From the NCBI GenBank assembly GCA_001939145.1, contig LSRX01000429.1, positions 404,944 to 468,943 of the forward strand: 64,000 nt of DNA. The letters run 5' to 3'. Origin of the DNA: Symbiodinium microadriaticum (Eukaryota; Sar; Dinophyceae; Suessiales; Symbiodiniaceae). The notes beneath the pieces are model-generated. The model was given only the letters and a program-made list of their open reading frames with translations, was not told the DNA's origin and ran no database searches. This document shows, in pieces, positions 10,616 to 21,756 of this stretch; the first letter of the stretch is position 1; each line of letters begins with the position of its first letter. Made by a program: the position numbers and the translations under genes.

Positions 10616-11332
10616 CTACATTGGGCTTCGTGTTTCAAAGCCTGACCCCTAAGCCTCAATCCCAAGCCATACACCTCAGACCTTAGCACCTCTGTGCGCA
10701 AAACCACCACTTAAAGGAACAGGGTTTAGTGTTCGGAATTGTGGGGTGGCTTCTTAAGTTTAGGGTTTAGGGCTTAGCAAATTCAGGGTGGCTTAGTATT
10801 TGCCTTAATTGGGTCTTGTCTCCACATAGCCTGAAAGCTGAAGCCCTCAACCCCAAAAACCCTAAACCCCTAAACCCCCTCAACCCCAAACCCCTTAGGG
10901 TTTAGGGTTTCGGGTTTCGGGTTCTGCTGTTTGGCGTTTAGGGCTTCGGGATATTCCCAAGTGAGAGTCCTTATTTATCAGGGATCATCAATCCTACCCA
11001 CCTTCATCCCACCTTCCGAGGCCTCTGAAGCAGCAAAACCCAGAAGAACCTGATAACTCGTAGACCCCTGACCGTACAAGAGCTTACACCCCCAACCCTA
11101 AAGCCTAAACCCTAAACAGCAGAAGCCGACACCCTAAACCCTAAACCCTTCTGTTTTAGAGTTCTGTAACCCTAAGGGTCTATGTACTCCTATAAGTTAG
11201 GGTTTAGGGTCTAGGCTTTAGGGAACCTTTATGGGCTACTACAATGGTTCTATCGAGGTTCCATAAGGAGTTAGGGCTTAGGCTCTGAGGGTCCATGTAC
11301 TCTATAAGTATACACCTTGGTCTTAAAGTGGT

Positions 11333-11385
11333 CCCTATATATCTATATATATATATATATGTGTATATATATATATATATAGGTA
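11333..11385. repeat. AT-dinucleotide palindrome
   Basis: TATATATCTATATATA around GTGTATATA, flanked by CCTATA and TATAGG; capable of extruding a hairpin. Confidence 0.7.
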
Positions 11386-11576
11386 CTTTCGGGTCAAAGC
11401 ATACTCATATGGATACATGGACCCTTAGGGTGAGGGTTTCTTCAAGCGATCTCTGAAGGGTTGCCTCCTTCTTTGGGTCAATAAGCGTACTGAGACGGTT
11501 TGTTTGATGATGGCTTTCGAGGCTTCCATTCTCTAATTCGGAAACCCCAGCCGCGACGATCAACCAAGCGTACTGA

Positions 11577-11675
11577 GACCCTAAACCCTAAACCCGTAAA
11601 CCCTAACCCCTAAACCCCTAAACCCCCAAACCCTAAACCCTTAAACCCTAAACCCCTAAACCCTAACCCGAAACC
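11577..11675 (-). repeat. interstitial telomere-type tract (CCCTAAA)
   Basis: About twelve CCCTAAACCC-like units. Confidence 0.85.
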
Positions 11676-12340
11676 TCGGAGGTCACCGACGTCGCCGTGA
11701 CGTGGGAGGAGCCGAAAGGTGCACCGGACCTCTTCCAAAAGACTTGCAATACGCCCTTGTAGCCTATTGTAATATAAGAGTTATCATATTTTGTACCATA
11801 AGTCTATTGTAACATATTTTAAATGATAAGAATTAATACATACTTTTGTACCATAGCGCAATGCCGTGTTATAATATATTATACTGTAAGCTTCTGGCGC
11901 CTAGGACTTCGGGGGGGGGGTTCAGGATGTGGAGTTAGTGCAGTCAGGGGTTGAGGCTTTCGGGTTTAGGGTGTAACCGTGTAGAGTGTGAAGTTTGTGC
12001 GTTTGGGGCGCTGGCGCATTTTTATTTTTGGAAGTTTAAGGTTTAGGATTCAAGCTTGAATCATCTTAATGCTGGAGCCCTATCGGATCAGAAGACTAAT
12101 CTCTAGGGGGCCAGGGAACTTAGCAAGCAGGTTACCGATGCACTCGGTGCTTTCAGACTCAGCCCGGGATCCTGCATCCTGCATCCTCAATCCTACACCG
12201 TACATCCGAAGTCCTATTATGAGACGTTACTACATCCTTAACGTTGGACCCCAATGCCTTTAAGCCCAACTCCAGATCTCGGCACCCGGACACGGCGGCA
12301 TCCCTGTGCCGCTATATCTCAAACTCAAACCACTCTAGGC

Positions 12341-12428
12341 CGCCACCACCACCGCCACGACGACGACGACTACTACAAAAACGAGAACTATAGCTATTGC
12401 TACAACTATAGCTACAACTTTAACTATA

Positions 12429-12472
<44 letters not shown>

Positions 12473-12593
12473 GACTACTACTACTACCACCACCACAACT
12501 ACTACCACCACCACAACTACACCTACAACTACTACTGATAATAATAATCATCATCATCATCTTACTAATAATTCTGCTACTGCTGCTGCTTTG
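12341..12593. repeat. compound trinucleotide microsatellite (CCA, CGA, CTA, CAT, TGC)
   Basis: Successive runs of different triplets over 250 bp; Tyr- or Ser-rich open frames over it are artefacts. Confidence 0.9.
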
Positions 12594-12794
12594 TGCCGGG
12601 AATCGAGAACCGGTAGTCGTGGTCATCCTGGTCAAGGCGCTACTTTGGGGCGGCATCCTCAACTCGATCATTTTCCTCGGGGAGTACACGCTAATGTGGG
12701 GGGCAAGTTGACGCCATCTAGGTCGAATCTTGGTCATCTTGCTGCTTCTTCGGTTTTTTTGGGGGGTGCAAGATGACGTGTCATCTTGGTCATT

Positions 12795-12862
12795 TTCACC
12801 GGTTGCACCACCTGCACCACTCGCACCCGTACCACTTGCACCTCTTGTGCCACTTGCACCGG
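12795..12862. repeat. 9-bp minisatellite (TTGCACCAC-type)
   Basis: About seven degenerate copies of a 9-bp unit with a conserved GCACC centre. Confidence 0.7.
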
Positions 12863-13239
12863 TCACAGCAGCAAGTCTGGAAAATGTAAAGCCCTAATCC
12901 CTAAGCCCTAAACCTTACACACCCTAGCACCCTGAACTTTAAGGCTCTAGGCCTCAACACGGTTAAAATCTACAATGGCAAACTTTAGCCTTCGATGGGA
13001 GGTGGACTTCCTTCCCCGTTCAGCAACGCTGGCAAGAAGTGAGCCGATATTGTTCCGAGTTCATGTAATATAGTACTACAGAAGCCTGAGTAACTACCAG
13101 TAGCAGTCCTTAGTTAGGTTCGTTTTTTATACTACTAGAATCCACCTTAAATTCGCTAAGGCACTTGTAGTAGACCCTAAACCCTAAACCCTAAACCCTG
13201 GACAAGCTGTCCACAGTAGACCTGCCAAGACCCAGGTAG

Positions 13240-13342
13240 TATAGGGGCCTTAATGATTAGAATAGGGTTTGGGGGGTCTATTATACTATAATCATAATAA
13301 GGAACCCCCAAAACCATACTCTAATTATTAAGGCCCCTATAT
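13240..13342. mobile_element. MITE-like palindrome family D
   Basis: Left arm TATAGGGGCCTTAATGATTA and right arm CTAATTATTAAGGCCCCTAT are inverted complements that continue into GGGTTTGGGGGG / CCCCCAAAACC. The terminal words equal the central core of family A (TATAGGGGCCTTA), so the two families appear related. Confidence 0.7.
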
Positions 13343-13874
13343 TAACCAAAAAGTTCAGTAGATGTCACCAGCACCTTACACACAGAATAGAGAAACCTTT
13401 CTCCTTTAATTCCCTTAAGTCCTCATGTGAAATGTTGCATTTTGGGATCATGTTTAGGGAATGTCGTTTTCGCAGCCAGAAGTCCAGCCAAAGTGCTGTC
13501 TGTGCTTGTCGGACGCCAAAGCGCAGCGCGCAAAAAGGCACCCAGAGAGGCCAATACCACCCACAAAACATCACAAAGCCCTGTTCTGCCTATTCTAGTT
13601 ATTAACGCCAGCAAGCCCCTAAATCAAGCACAGGACCCCGAAGCACCCCATTTTGCAGGTTGTAGCCTCAGAAAGGAACAGAAGTAACAGAAGGGGCCCC
13701 AATGTAGACATTTCGACTTGAGAGGATCCTTGTTACACATGCCCCGTCGCTAAACTCGAAACCCTACATGGGTAGTTTTCTAAATTAGGGTCCCTTTTCA
13801 GGTCCCNCCCCGCGCCATTCTAGACTCCTCACCCTTTAAACACAAACCCCGCGCCACGCATTGACCCCCGTGGT

Positions 13875-13937
13875 GGATAACCCTAAACCCTAAACCCCAA
13901 ACCATAAACCCCAAACCCTAAACCCAAACCCTAAACG
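13875..13937 (-). repeat. interstitial telomere-type tract (CCCTAAA)
   Basis: CCCTAAACCCTAAACCCC units; a shorter tract of the same orientation is at 13172-13198. Confidence 0.8.
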
Positions 13938-14003
13938 GAAAGACCTGCCAGCTGCTCCCTGGCTCAGGCAGCTTATGGCTGGTAGCCCAGAGATCCCCGA
14001 GTC

Positions 14004-14195
14004 GGTTTAGGGTTTAGGGTTTAGGGTCTTGGGTTTAGAGGTTTTAGGGTCTAGGGTTTAGGTTTGAGGGTTTAGGGTTTAGGGTCTAGGGTTAAGGGTT
14101 TAGGGTTGTGGGTTGAGGGTTTAGGGTCCAGGGTCTAGGGCTTATAGGGTTTAGGGTCTAGTGGTTTAGGGTTTAGAGGTTTAGAGGTTTAGGGA
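14004..14195 (+). repeat. long interstitial telomere-type tract (TTTAGGG)
   Basis: About 190 bp of TTTAGGG with frequent TCTAGGG and TTTAGAGG variants. Confidence 0.85.
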
Positions 14196-14437
14196 AGCGT
14201 TTTTTTTTGGGTTCCCTTGAGGGGTTCTTGTAAGGGTTCCTTTCGAGTGCCCTTGAGGGTTCTTATGAGCAAGGGCTTCTTTAAGGTTTTGCGGGGGTGG
14301 TTGTTGTTGCTACAGCAGTGTTCCGTGAGGTGGCTTGTTTGGTGTGATTACGGCGTTAATGGTCTAGGATCTTCGTCCCTTTTTTCTTAACCAGGGCCCA
14401 ATTTCAGGTTTTAGGGTTTATGGCCTAGCATAGGGGG

Positions 14438-14536
14438 TATACCCATAGGCTCCTATGTACTTCCTTTTTGGGATTACCTTATAGGATTCTAAATATACAC
14501 CACAAAAAGGAGCTACTTAGGGAGCCTATGGGTATA
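14438..14536. mobile_element. MITE-like palindrome family C, copy 2
   Basis: TATACCCATAGGCTCC at the left, GGAGCCTATGGGTATA at the right (perfect 16-bp inverted ends), with the family centre containing GGATTCTAAATATACACC. Confidence 0.8.
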
Positions 14537-14651
14537 GAGGCTTAGGAGGGACTGGATACGCCTGTTGTCATTTGGGTCAGACACTCGAGAACCCGGACGT
14601 AGCCCTTCCTGTACCTGAGGCCGTTGAGTCCCGAAGGCCGGGGTCAATACT

Positions 14652-14755
14652 ACGGTTGATGAGATAAATCCTGCATGACCCCATAATAGGGAATATACCA
14701 TTCTTCTCATAGTTTAGGGTCCTCAAGGTAATGCAGGATTTATATCATCAACAGT
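14652..14755. mobile_element. MITE-like family B, copy 3
   Basis: ACGGTTGATGAGATAAATCC at the left and GGATTTATATCATCAACAGT at the right are inverted complements; internal GGGAATATACC and CTCATAGTTTAGG are conserved. The most complete copy seen. Confidence 0.75.
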
Positions 14756-15236
14756 GGGGCTTCCTACGTCCCACTGTTTGATGAGCGACTTCGCAGTACG
14801 CTGGTGTTCGTTACCCAGTTGTTGCCCTGTTCTCTATCCTCCTCCCTTTCTTCGACAAGCCCTGTTGTGGGTAGGTGCTCCCGGAATTTATAGAAAGGGG
14901 TCCCAAAAAGGCCCCCCAAAAAGGGCCCATGTTTAGTCGTCGCTCGCAGAGGCCTGATCAGAGTTGGGGACCGTCACGGTGCCACGTCCATCAAGAGGCC
15001 GGCGCGGGAAAGATGCAAGAGAGAGCTTGCAACTGCGCGTTAAATCGGGAGCCGAGTGCTCTCGAAGGGTTTCTGTAGCTGTAGATCACATGCTGGAACC
15101 GTATGATTCAGGCACTCGGTTTTGTCACCTCCGAGTATCAGCAGTTGGTAGCGGTAGCGGTTGTGGCAGCGGTAATGGTAGCGAGAGGAGGAGTAAAAAT
15201 GTGTTCGCAGGTGTCACGGAAGCAACATGAAGGCCC

Positions 15237-15285
15237 CTAAACCCTAAACCCTAAGCCCCTAAGCCCTGAACCTTAAACCCTATAT
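15237..15285 (-). repeat. interstitial telomere-type tract (CCCTAAA)
   Basis: CCCCTAAACCCTAAACCC units with drift. Confidence 0.75.
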
Positions 15286-15417
15286 CATGTTCTTGTTTTG
15301 CTTGTTGCTGTCCTTCTTCTTCTAGCCGCTCTAGGACTCCAATGGCTGTCTGCAGGCACGACGGGAAGCCCCAACCGGACTCGTCGGTTCCTTCTCCGGA
15401 GGAGACCCTGCTGTGGA

Positions 15418-15537
15418 CCCAGAGAGCCCAATACCCCTTAAATAAGGAATAGACCTTAAGATATAGGGGCCTTGATAGTATAATAATATCATGATGTAAG
15501 GTATATTCCTTACTTAAGGGGTATTGGGCTCGCTGTG
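15418..15537. mobile_element. MITE-like palindrome family A, copy 5
   Basis: CCCAGAGAGCCCAATACC at the left; GGGGTATTGGGCTC at the right, where the usual TCTCTGGG tip is replaced. The 9-bp word GCTGTGGAC occurs at 15410-15418 and 15532-15540, suggesting the right tip was lost or rearranged. Only about 100 bp from copy 6. Confidence 0.7.
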
Positions 15538-15634
15538 GACTTCAGGATTGGCCATTGCGGCTGTTTTGGGTCTGACATGGATGATCTGGAGGCCCGAAGA
15601 ACTGGAACATCGTTCTGGTGCGTATTCTACTGTA

Positions 15635-15748
15635 CCCAGAGAACCCAATACCCCTTAATTCAAGGAACAGACCTTAAATCATAAGATGAAGGCCCATATT
15701 ATTTAAGGTATATATTCCTTATTTAAGGGGTATATTGGGCTCTCTGGG
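15635..15748. mobile_element. MITE-like palindrome family A, copy 6
   Basis: CCCAGAGAACCCAATACC to GGGCTCTCTGGG with TA on both sides. A 2-bp insertion (TATATTCC for TATTCC) distinguishes the right arm. Confidence 0.75.
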
Positions 15749-15849
15749 TAGTGTATGCGGAATGCAAGAGGTGTCTATTACTTCTTTCCTTGCGACCGCC
15801 ATATCAGGGTCGAGGGGGGGTCGACAAGCCTCATCGTTTTTCGCAAACA

Positions 15850-15980
15850 GTAGGGTCTAGGGTTTATAAGGTTTAAAAGGTTAATAGGTTTTAGGTTATA
15901 GGATTTAGGGTATAGGGCTTATAAGGTTTATGGGTTTAGGGTTTTTAGGGTTTATAGGGTTTAGGGTTTAGGGTTTGTTA
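15850..15980 (+). repeat. interstitial telomere-type tract (TTTAGGG/TTATAGGG)
   Basis: Degenerate units in which TTATAGGG is common; a similar TTATAGGG-rich tract lies at 18040-18150. Confidence 0.75.
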
Positions 15981-17048
15981 TATTAAACACGCAAACCATC
16001 AGACAAATACCAACAAGTCATCGTGCATGTCAATACGTACGACACAAGAAGTCAGATGGGCTCACACATGTAGAACAAGAGCACACGGGCCAAGATTTGG
16101 CGTCCCTGCAACCTTGGATTTGAAAAAGCCTGAGTTCTCGACCCAACCATCATTTGACCCAACACCCCTTCACCACCGAAATCCCAATACTTTTTTTCTC
16201 CAAAAACCCTTCTAGAATACATTTCCCCCCTTTTAAGCCTCAAAGTCCTCAAGACCAGGAGTATGCCGCGGCAGTCGCTTCACAAGCCTCCACGGTTTGG
16301 CACCGACAGGTCCAGCGGAGAATTCGGGCGCTTGACAGCCGCTGTTGGTGTCAGCAGGGGTTTAAGGCGTTCAGATAAGGTTTCCATTAAGTGTTCTATG
16401 GAGGTTCTCGGAGTCAAAGTCGTACTGGATGTCTTCGGGCAGGTATGTTATGTTGATGATGGTGATGATGGTGATGTGATGATGATGGTTATCGTTACTA
16501 TTCAACTGCGTTTTAAGATTCGCTGTATTAGGAGTATAGCACCAGTATTATCATTGTAGAGGTGTCTACAAGTTGCTCACGGGAGGTGCAGCTAAAGAGG
16601 GTTTCTATAGAGCGTTTACGCAGGATTTGTAAGCGGGTGTTGTAGCGGTCTGTATCCGCATGGGATACCGTTGGAGTTGAGTAGTTTGCTGATGCTCCTC
16701 GGGAGGTTCGAATTAGTGGTTCTGTTTAGAGTTTCCTTGTGTTCTGACTTGGGTTGGAGTGATTAAATGGTTTCGACAATTTCTGTGAGCCTTTGGTTTT
16801 GTTCCCTGGGCTTTGGGGTGTCACAGTGTCAGGTTTTGCTCGACGCGGTGCTTGTCCAGATGCTCATCATAAGATTCTGCACGGAGGTATTCATGCAACG
16901 CTTGCCGCTTGATGGGTTCAGGGCTCGACAAGTTCGACAACTTCGATGTTATCAAATCTACTAATATGTCGATCTTTGTTTAGCGAAGATGTTCAGCGGC
17001 ATTCGAGTTGCAAGAGACCTTCAAACCCAAGTCCAGAAAGTTAAAAAT

Positions 17049-17142
17049 ACAGTTGATGCTACAAATCCTTCATTACCTAAAGGACCCTAAACTGTGGAAA
17101 TTATATTGTATATTCCTTATTATGGGTAGTCTCATCAACCGA
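17049..17142. mobile_element. MITE-like family B, copy 4 (inverted)
   Basis: ACAGTTGATGCTACAAATCC at the left and GGGTAGTCTCATCAACC at the right; the TATATTCCTTATTATGGG segment sits at the right rather than the left, so this copy lies in the opposite orientation to copies 2 and 3. Confidence 0.6.
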
Positions 17143-18404
17143 AGTCATGAAAAGCAGCCTTTTTTTGTACGTGTGCAGGTTTCGGAGTTTGGACATGTCG
17201 AGCTTCAGACAGGATGGGGTCCTAGGCTTTGGATCCGCTTGGGTTTAGACTTTGGAGAAAGGTTTCAATTTTAAGGTTTTTGCTGCGAAGGGCTTGTGGT
17301 TTCGGGTTATACGGAAAGGGGAGCTACGACGGTTTGCCTCCGAGCTTGGGGTAGAAACCCGCGAGCTTAGCCAAGGCTTTCTGCTAAATGATGAGTGTTG
17401 CAGCTTCCGCCGCACTTCTACTCTGAAGCTATGTTGTCCCTTGTGGTGCCACTGGTTTAGGGTTTAGGGTCTAGTGTTTGGGTTTTAGGGTTTAGGGTTT
17501 AGGACCAGGTATCAGTATCACAATGGCAAACAGTGGCAGCTAGAACTTGCGACGGGCCGAAACGTTCGATTTTGTGCCCGGGCCCTAACTCCAAACCAGC
17601 ATCCCCTCCCCAGAGCATAGTTTGTAAAAGATATTCTAAGATTTTTGGCAGCCTAACACCCGAAACAAAGAGCCTCCCACAAAGGAACTGGGAACGAGAA
17701 TCCCCAAACAACCCAAACCTCAAGCCCGAGATAGACGGTGTGCTGGCCAATCCGACTCTGAGAAGAATCCAAAGCAGGCTATGGCCATGGCTCTGGAGTC
17801 CTTCCAAGCAGCGAATGTGGCCCATCCCTCAGAGAGCTTTAGGATTCGAGGTGTGTGTGCTATGGGTTTCAGGTAGTTACAACGTAGCTACTTTTTCTTT
17901 ACGGCGTTTTATAGGCTGAGGTTATTGGCTTTTGGGGTTTTACGGGCTTGAGTTGTCAGGCCTTTGCCGGGTTTTGGGGGTTCAGTCGTGGTGGGGTTTA
18001 GGGGTGGGATCTCACCTCTAGGGTTTCGGTTTAAGGGTTTAGGGGTTAAGGCGGTTTAGGGACTTAGGGGGTTAGAGTTTCGGGGTCCGGAGGGTTTATA
18101 GGGTTTAGGGTTTAGGGTTTATAGGGCTTATAGGGTTTATAGGGTTTAAGCAGAGGCCACTACCGGTGGTTTTGGTCTTCACACCACTCTGGCAGGTCCC
18201 TCCAATCATCATGTGGCTAGTTCTCTACGTCCTCTGCGCCAAAGCCTGAAGCCCGAAGCCCTGAACCCTAAACCCTACGCCCTCCTGTGCAGCAAACCCT
18301 GAAGTTGAGGGCATTTGCGAGTTCAGTGCTCTGACTTTTGGATTTGGAGAGTTCCGACCTTCGCTGATGCCGAGGGTCCATGTGGCCAGTTCGCTAAATT
18401 AGAA

Positions 18405-18545
18405 CTCCTTTTTAGGTCCCCGATATAGGTGTGGCACCCTTCTAAAAAGGACCTCCCAAAGGGGCCCGAATTTTGGCTCCTTCTTAGGTCCCCGATTTAG
18501 TGTAACACCCTTCTAACAAGGACCTCCCAAAGGGGCCCGAATTTT
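18405..18545. repeat. tandem pair of ~70-bp units
   Basis: Unit 1 (18405-18476) and unit 2 (18477-18545) share CTTAGGTCCCCGAT-like starts and an identical GGACCTCCCAAAGGGGCCCG block. Each contains a small internal inverted repeat. Confidence 0.8.
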
Positions 18546-18671
18546 CAACCATGCCGGTAGCAATGGCAGGTCGTAGCGGAAGAAGCTCCAAGCCTGAGCC
18601 TCGAGCCCTGGGATGCTAAACTAGGGCCTCGGGGTTAGACACCGAACATCCGACAAAGCCCTATCGCAAGG

Positions 18672-18785
18672 CTAAACCCTAAACCTTGAAACCTAAACCC
18701 TAGAACCTAAACCCTAAGCCCTAAAACCTAAACCCTAAAACCCTAAGACCCTAAACCCTAAAAGCCCTAAAACCCTAAGCCCTTG
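18672..18785 (-). repeat. interstitial telomere-type tract (CCCTAAA/CCCTAAAA)
   Basis: Variant-rich array; an opposite-orientation tract follows at 18905-18970. Confidence 0.8.
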
Positions 18786-19644
18786 AAGAAGATCCCTTCG
18801 CAGGGGTCTCACTGCCCCGTCGCGCTGCCAGGAGCGCCTTCTGGACATCGGGGCGAGCTACAACCCGTGGCTGGGCTCTCCTTAAAGGGTTTCCTCGGTA
18901 GTGTTCGGGGGTTTAGGGTTTGAGGCTTAGGGTCTAGGGGTTTAGTGTTTAGGGTTTAGGGTTAGGGTTGGTAGTATTCGGGAGACCCGTTAAAGGGGAC
19001 CCTCCTTAACCCTACTTCTGGCTCTCTGAAAATGGACCTTATTGAGAGGGTCTGTCTCCCCAAGGGTCCCCCTCATCCTAACTCTCAGGGTTTAAGCCTC
19101 TATGGGCCTGTACAGGGTTGCGGCGCGCTTGTAGGCTTTTTGTTTGCGGTTTCTGTGTTTGTTCAGAGCTTTAGGGCTCCGGGCTTAAAGGACTTTTGGG
19201 CCCGAGTGTTGAGGGTTCTACAGCTGTTACAGCTAAGCTGTTCGTTGCTTTGCCCGGGACCCCTTTACGTCTAGAGGGACTGAGATGCTGTGTCTCAATC
19301 ATGCTAGCAGTGCATGTCTTGCAAGTTGTATGTCGCACAGTATGAACGAACACCTACTCCGCAGGTACTACATGTACTGGGCTTCCATTCATTTTAGCCA
19401 CGCTTTTGCCCATAGTGTATACTGTGAGCAAGTATTCATGTACATGGTGTGGTGTAGTGGAGTGGGGTGAAGAGGAGGGGAGTCGAGCGGAGTGGAGTGT
19501 GGCGTCGTGTCGTGTGTTTGAGTGCACTTTAGTCTTGTATAGGGCAATGCAATGTGTTGTCTTGTAATGTAAGATGGTGTAACATGTATTGGACAATGCA
19601 ATGTAAGAACAGCGTATGTAAGTGTGCATGCATGTACGTATGTA

Positions 19645-19700
19645 TGCATGCAAGCATGGATGGATGGATGGATGGATGGACGGATGGATGCATGCATGGA
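19645..19700. repeat. GGAT/GCAT tetranucleotide microsatellite
   Basis: GCATG words flank a GGAT run; the complement of the words making up 58740-59060. Confidence 0.8.
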
Positions 19701-20828
19701 GCGATGGCACTACGCATCTCCCTACTCATACTAGTCCTGTAGACTTCATGCTGCAACATCCCGTGATACGACCCTGACACTTTCCCGATGTCTTGTCAAG
19801 GTGAAACCACATCTAAGAAGTGTGCTCTGGGGGTGTTCTTTAGATCTGGGCCGTTATGTATCATATCAAGGAACTGCAATCTGAAAGCGGCTTTGGACTT
19901 ACAGAGTTAGCCCAGCTCTGATCAAGGTTTCGGGAAGCGTTTCCCGAAGTTGTGGCCGTGGACCCCATTCCAGGCCATGCCAGTGCGTCGCCCTCAGCAA
20001 TCAACGGCATCAGCTGCAGCAGGTTTCACGTGGGGCTCGTAGTAACGGGCGCTGGGTTTGCTGCCCTTTCGTATGAGGATGGCGTTCTTATGTGTGGAGT
20101 GGATAATCTGGAATGGGACATGTTCATGACCATGATGAGCTTTATGATCATCCAAGCAAGCCTCAAAACCCTTGACCCTCAACCCAGCCTACACGCGAAA
20201 GCATTGGTTTCAAGGACTCTCCTCCAGCAACTGGCGCTAACGCATACCTCACCACTCACTCTGCCTAAAGGCCTTCCCTGACAAAATCCTGATAACACCT
20301 CACCTGCTTAAGCCCACCAGCAAAAACACCCTGTTAATTGTTAATTATCTTTAAAAGCCCTCCCCGAGACGATCCCTGTCTTTGCGAAGCCGCTCTCCAC
20401 GTAAGGTTCTGGAAGGCGACTTCCTGAAGGCTGGTTTTGCTTTCAATCTTTTGTTGATCTGTTTGCCGGGGCGTCCATGTTTTATGTATCGTAGGGGTTG
20501 GGGGGTTGAGAACCCATGGAAAGCCAATCTTGTTTGAACACTCCCGTTGGCTTCCAATCTACTTGAGCGAAACAGCGCAACCCTAAAGTACCAACCCCCC
20601 CCACTGCTAAACCTGAATGCTCACAAGGCCCTTCAGAACACTTCAGGGAACTCATACCATGCAATTTCCCTAAACCTCAAACCCTAAACTCCAAGCCCTA
20701 TAACCCTAAACCCTAAACTGTCCCGGCCTTGGCAGCGTGGTTCTAGGTGGAAATCCGAGAGGACATCAGCGAGGCCAGTTCTCTGCAAGTGCTTTGCTGG
20801 TCGGGGGAACAGGGGTTCACATGATTCC

Positions 20829-20924
20829 TATACCCATAGGCTCCATGGTGGTTCCTTTGTGTGGCTCATATTTAGGATCTTATTCGGTAATCCCTAGAAG
20901 GAACCACAATTGAGCCTATGGGTA
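20829..20924. mobile_element. MITE-like palindrome family C, copy 3
   Basis: TATACCCATAGGCTCCATGG at the left and TGAGCCTATGGGTA at the right, with AAGGAACCAC pairing GTGGTTCCTTT. More diverged in the centre than copies 1 and 2. Confidence 0.75.
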
Positions 20925-21524
20925 GGGGCCTAAGGGTGTTCTACTCCAAAACCCTGTTCTAATTTGTACGTGCCTCCATGTTATACGCGGAGAGCCCGAA
21001 AACTAAGGGACCCTCATGCAGAACTCAAACAAGAGCGAGAACGACGCGATTGCATGGTGCTGGGGCTTCAACCATGGTCTGGCGCCACGCATAGAATAGA
21101 ATCTAAGCACAACTTCTGAGGGTTTAGGGTTTAAGGTTTAGGGTTTAGGGTGATAGGATCCTATGTTCACATAAATGCGCGGAAGGACAGGCCCTGAAGC
21201 CGCGTGGTCTGTGTGGTAAGGCTTTACAAGTGACAGGGACCACTGTGACCGAAGATCAGCTGATGGTTTCGGCTTTAGGGGTTTTGGGTGTAGGGCACAA
21301 CACTCCCGATCTAATTAGTTACGCTTGTTTGCCATCAGGAGTCGTACTGTAAGTATACCCTCTACTTCCAAAGTGCTGGTTTAACGGATGCGTTCAAGTA
21401 AAGCACAATATAAACTGAACCCACGCATTTAACTGATATGTAGTTCACTTAGACTTTACACTTTCCAGGGCATTTAGATTAGGGTTCTGGGTCGGTGATC
21501 GAGCTAGGGATTGGTGGAACATCC

Positions 21525-21530
<6 letters not shown>

Positions 21531-21560
<30 letters not shown>
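21531..21560. repeat. CT dinucleotide microsatellite
   Basis: Fifteen TC/CT dinucleotides just beyond the 3' end of the minus-strand gene. Confidence 0.9.
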
Positions 21561-21563
<3 letters not shown>

Positions 21564-21625
21564 TCTACATCAGCAGCATCACAGCGGCAGCTGCATCCAC
21601 CAGATCACGAGCGGGTGCGCCCTTT

Positions 21626-21756
21626 TCAGCTTCTGCGCTTTGCACACCGGTTGAGGGCTGCCATTCTGTGGGGTCTTCTCAAGGAAGCTAGGCGGTATCT
21701 TGCCGTTTTGATCACTGCTTTTTCCAAGCATTTCTTGTCCGCAGATTGAGCGACTC
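21626..21756 (-). CDS. terminal exon, basic tail
   Basis: 43 codons including stop. Encodes VAQSADKKCLEKAVIKTARY and an Arg/His-rich end (MAALNRCAKRRS). The phase-1 join with the preceding exon is consistent (AAAAG/GC donor; CAAG/GAG acceptor). Confidence 0.6.

Larger units (their letters stand above)
1..21600. other. gene-poor patchwork of telomere-type tracts, MITE-like palindromes and microsatellites
   Basis: No open frame here has both convincing length and protein-like composition; the longer ones coincide with simple repeats (9.8-10.1 kb, 12.3-12.9 kb). The interval holds more than 25 short TTTAGGG/CCCTAAA tracts in both orientations, the palindromic elements listed separately, and short unique segments of no recognised function (for example 240-490, 2820-3200, 9000-9830, 16000-17000, 19700-20650). 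It may be a subtelomeric or heterochromatin-like block; that is inference. Confidence 0.6.

Noticed and set aside
12254-12866. Tyr-rich (plus) and Ser/Gly-rich (minus) frames
   Set aside because: Produced by the compound trinucleotide and 9-bp repeats.
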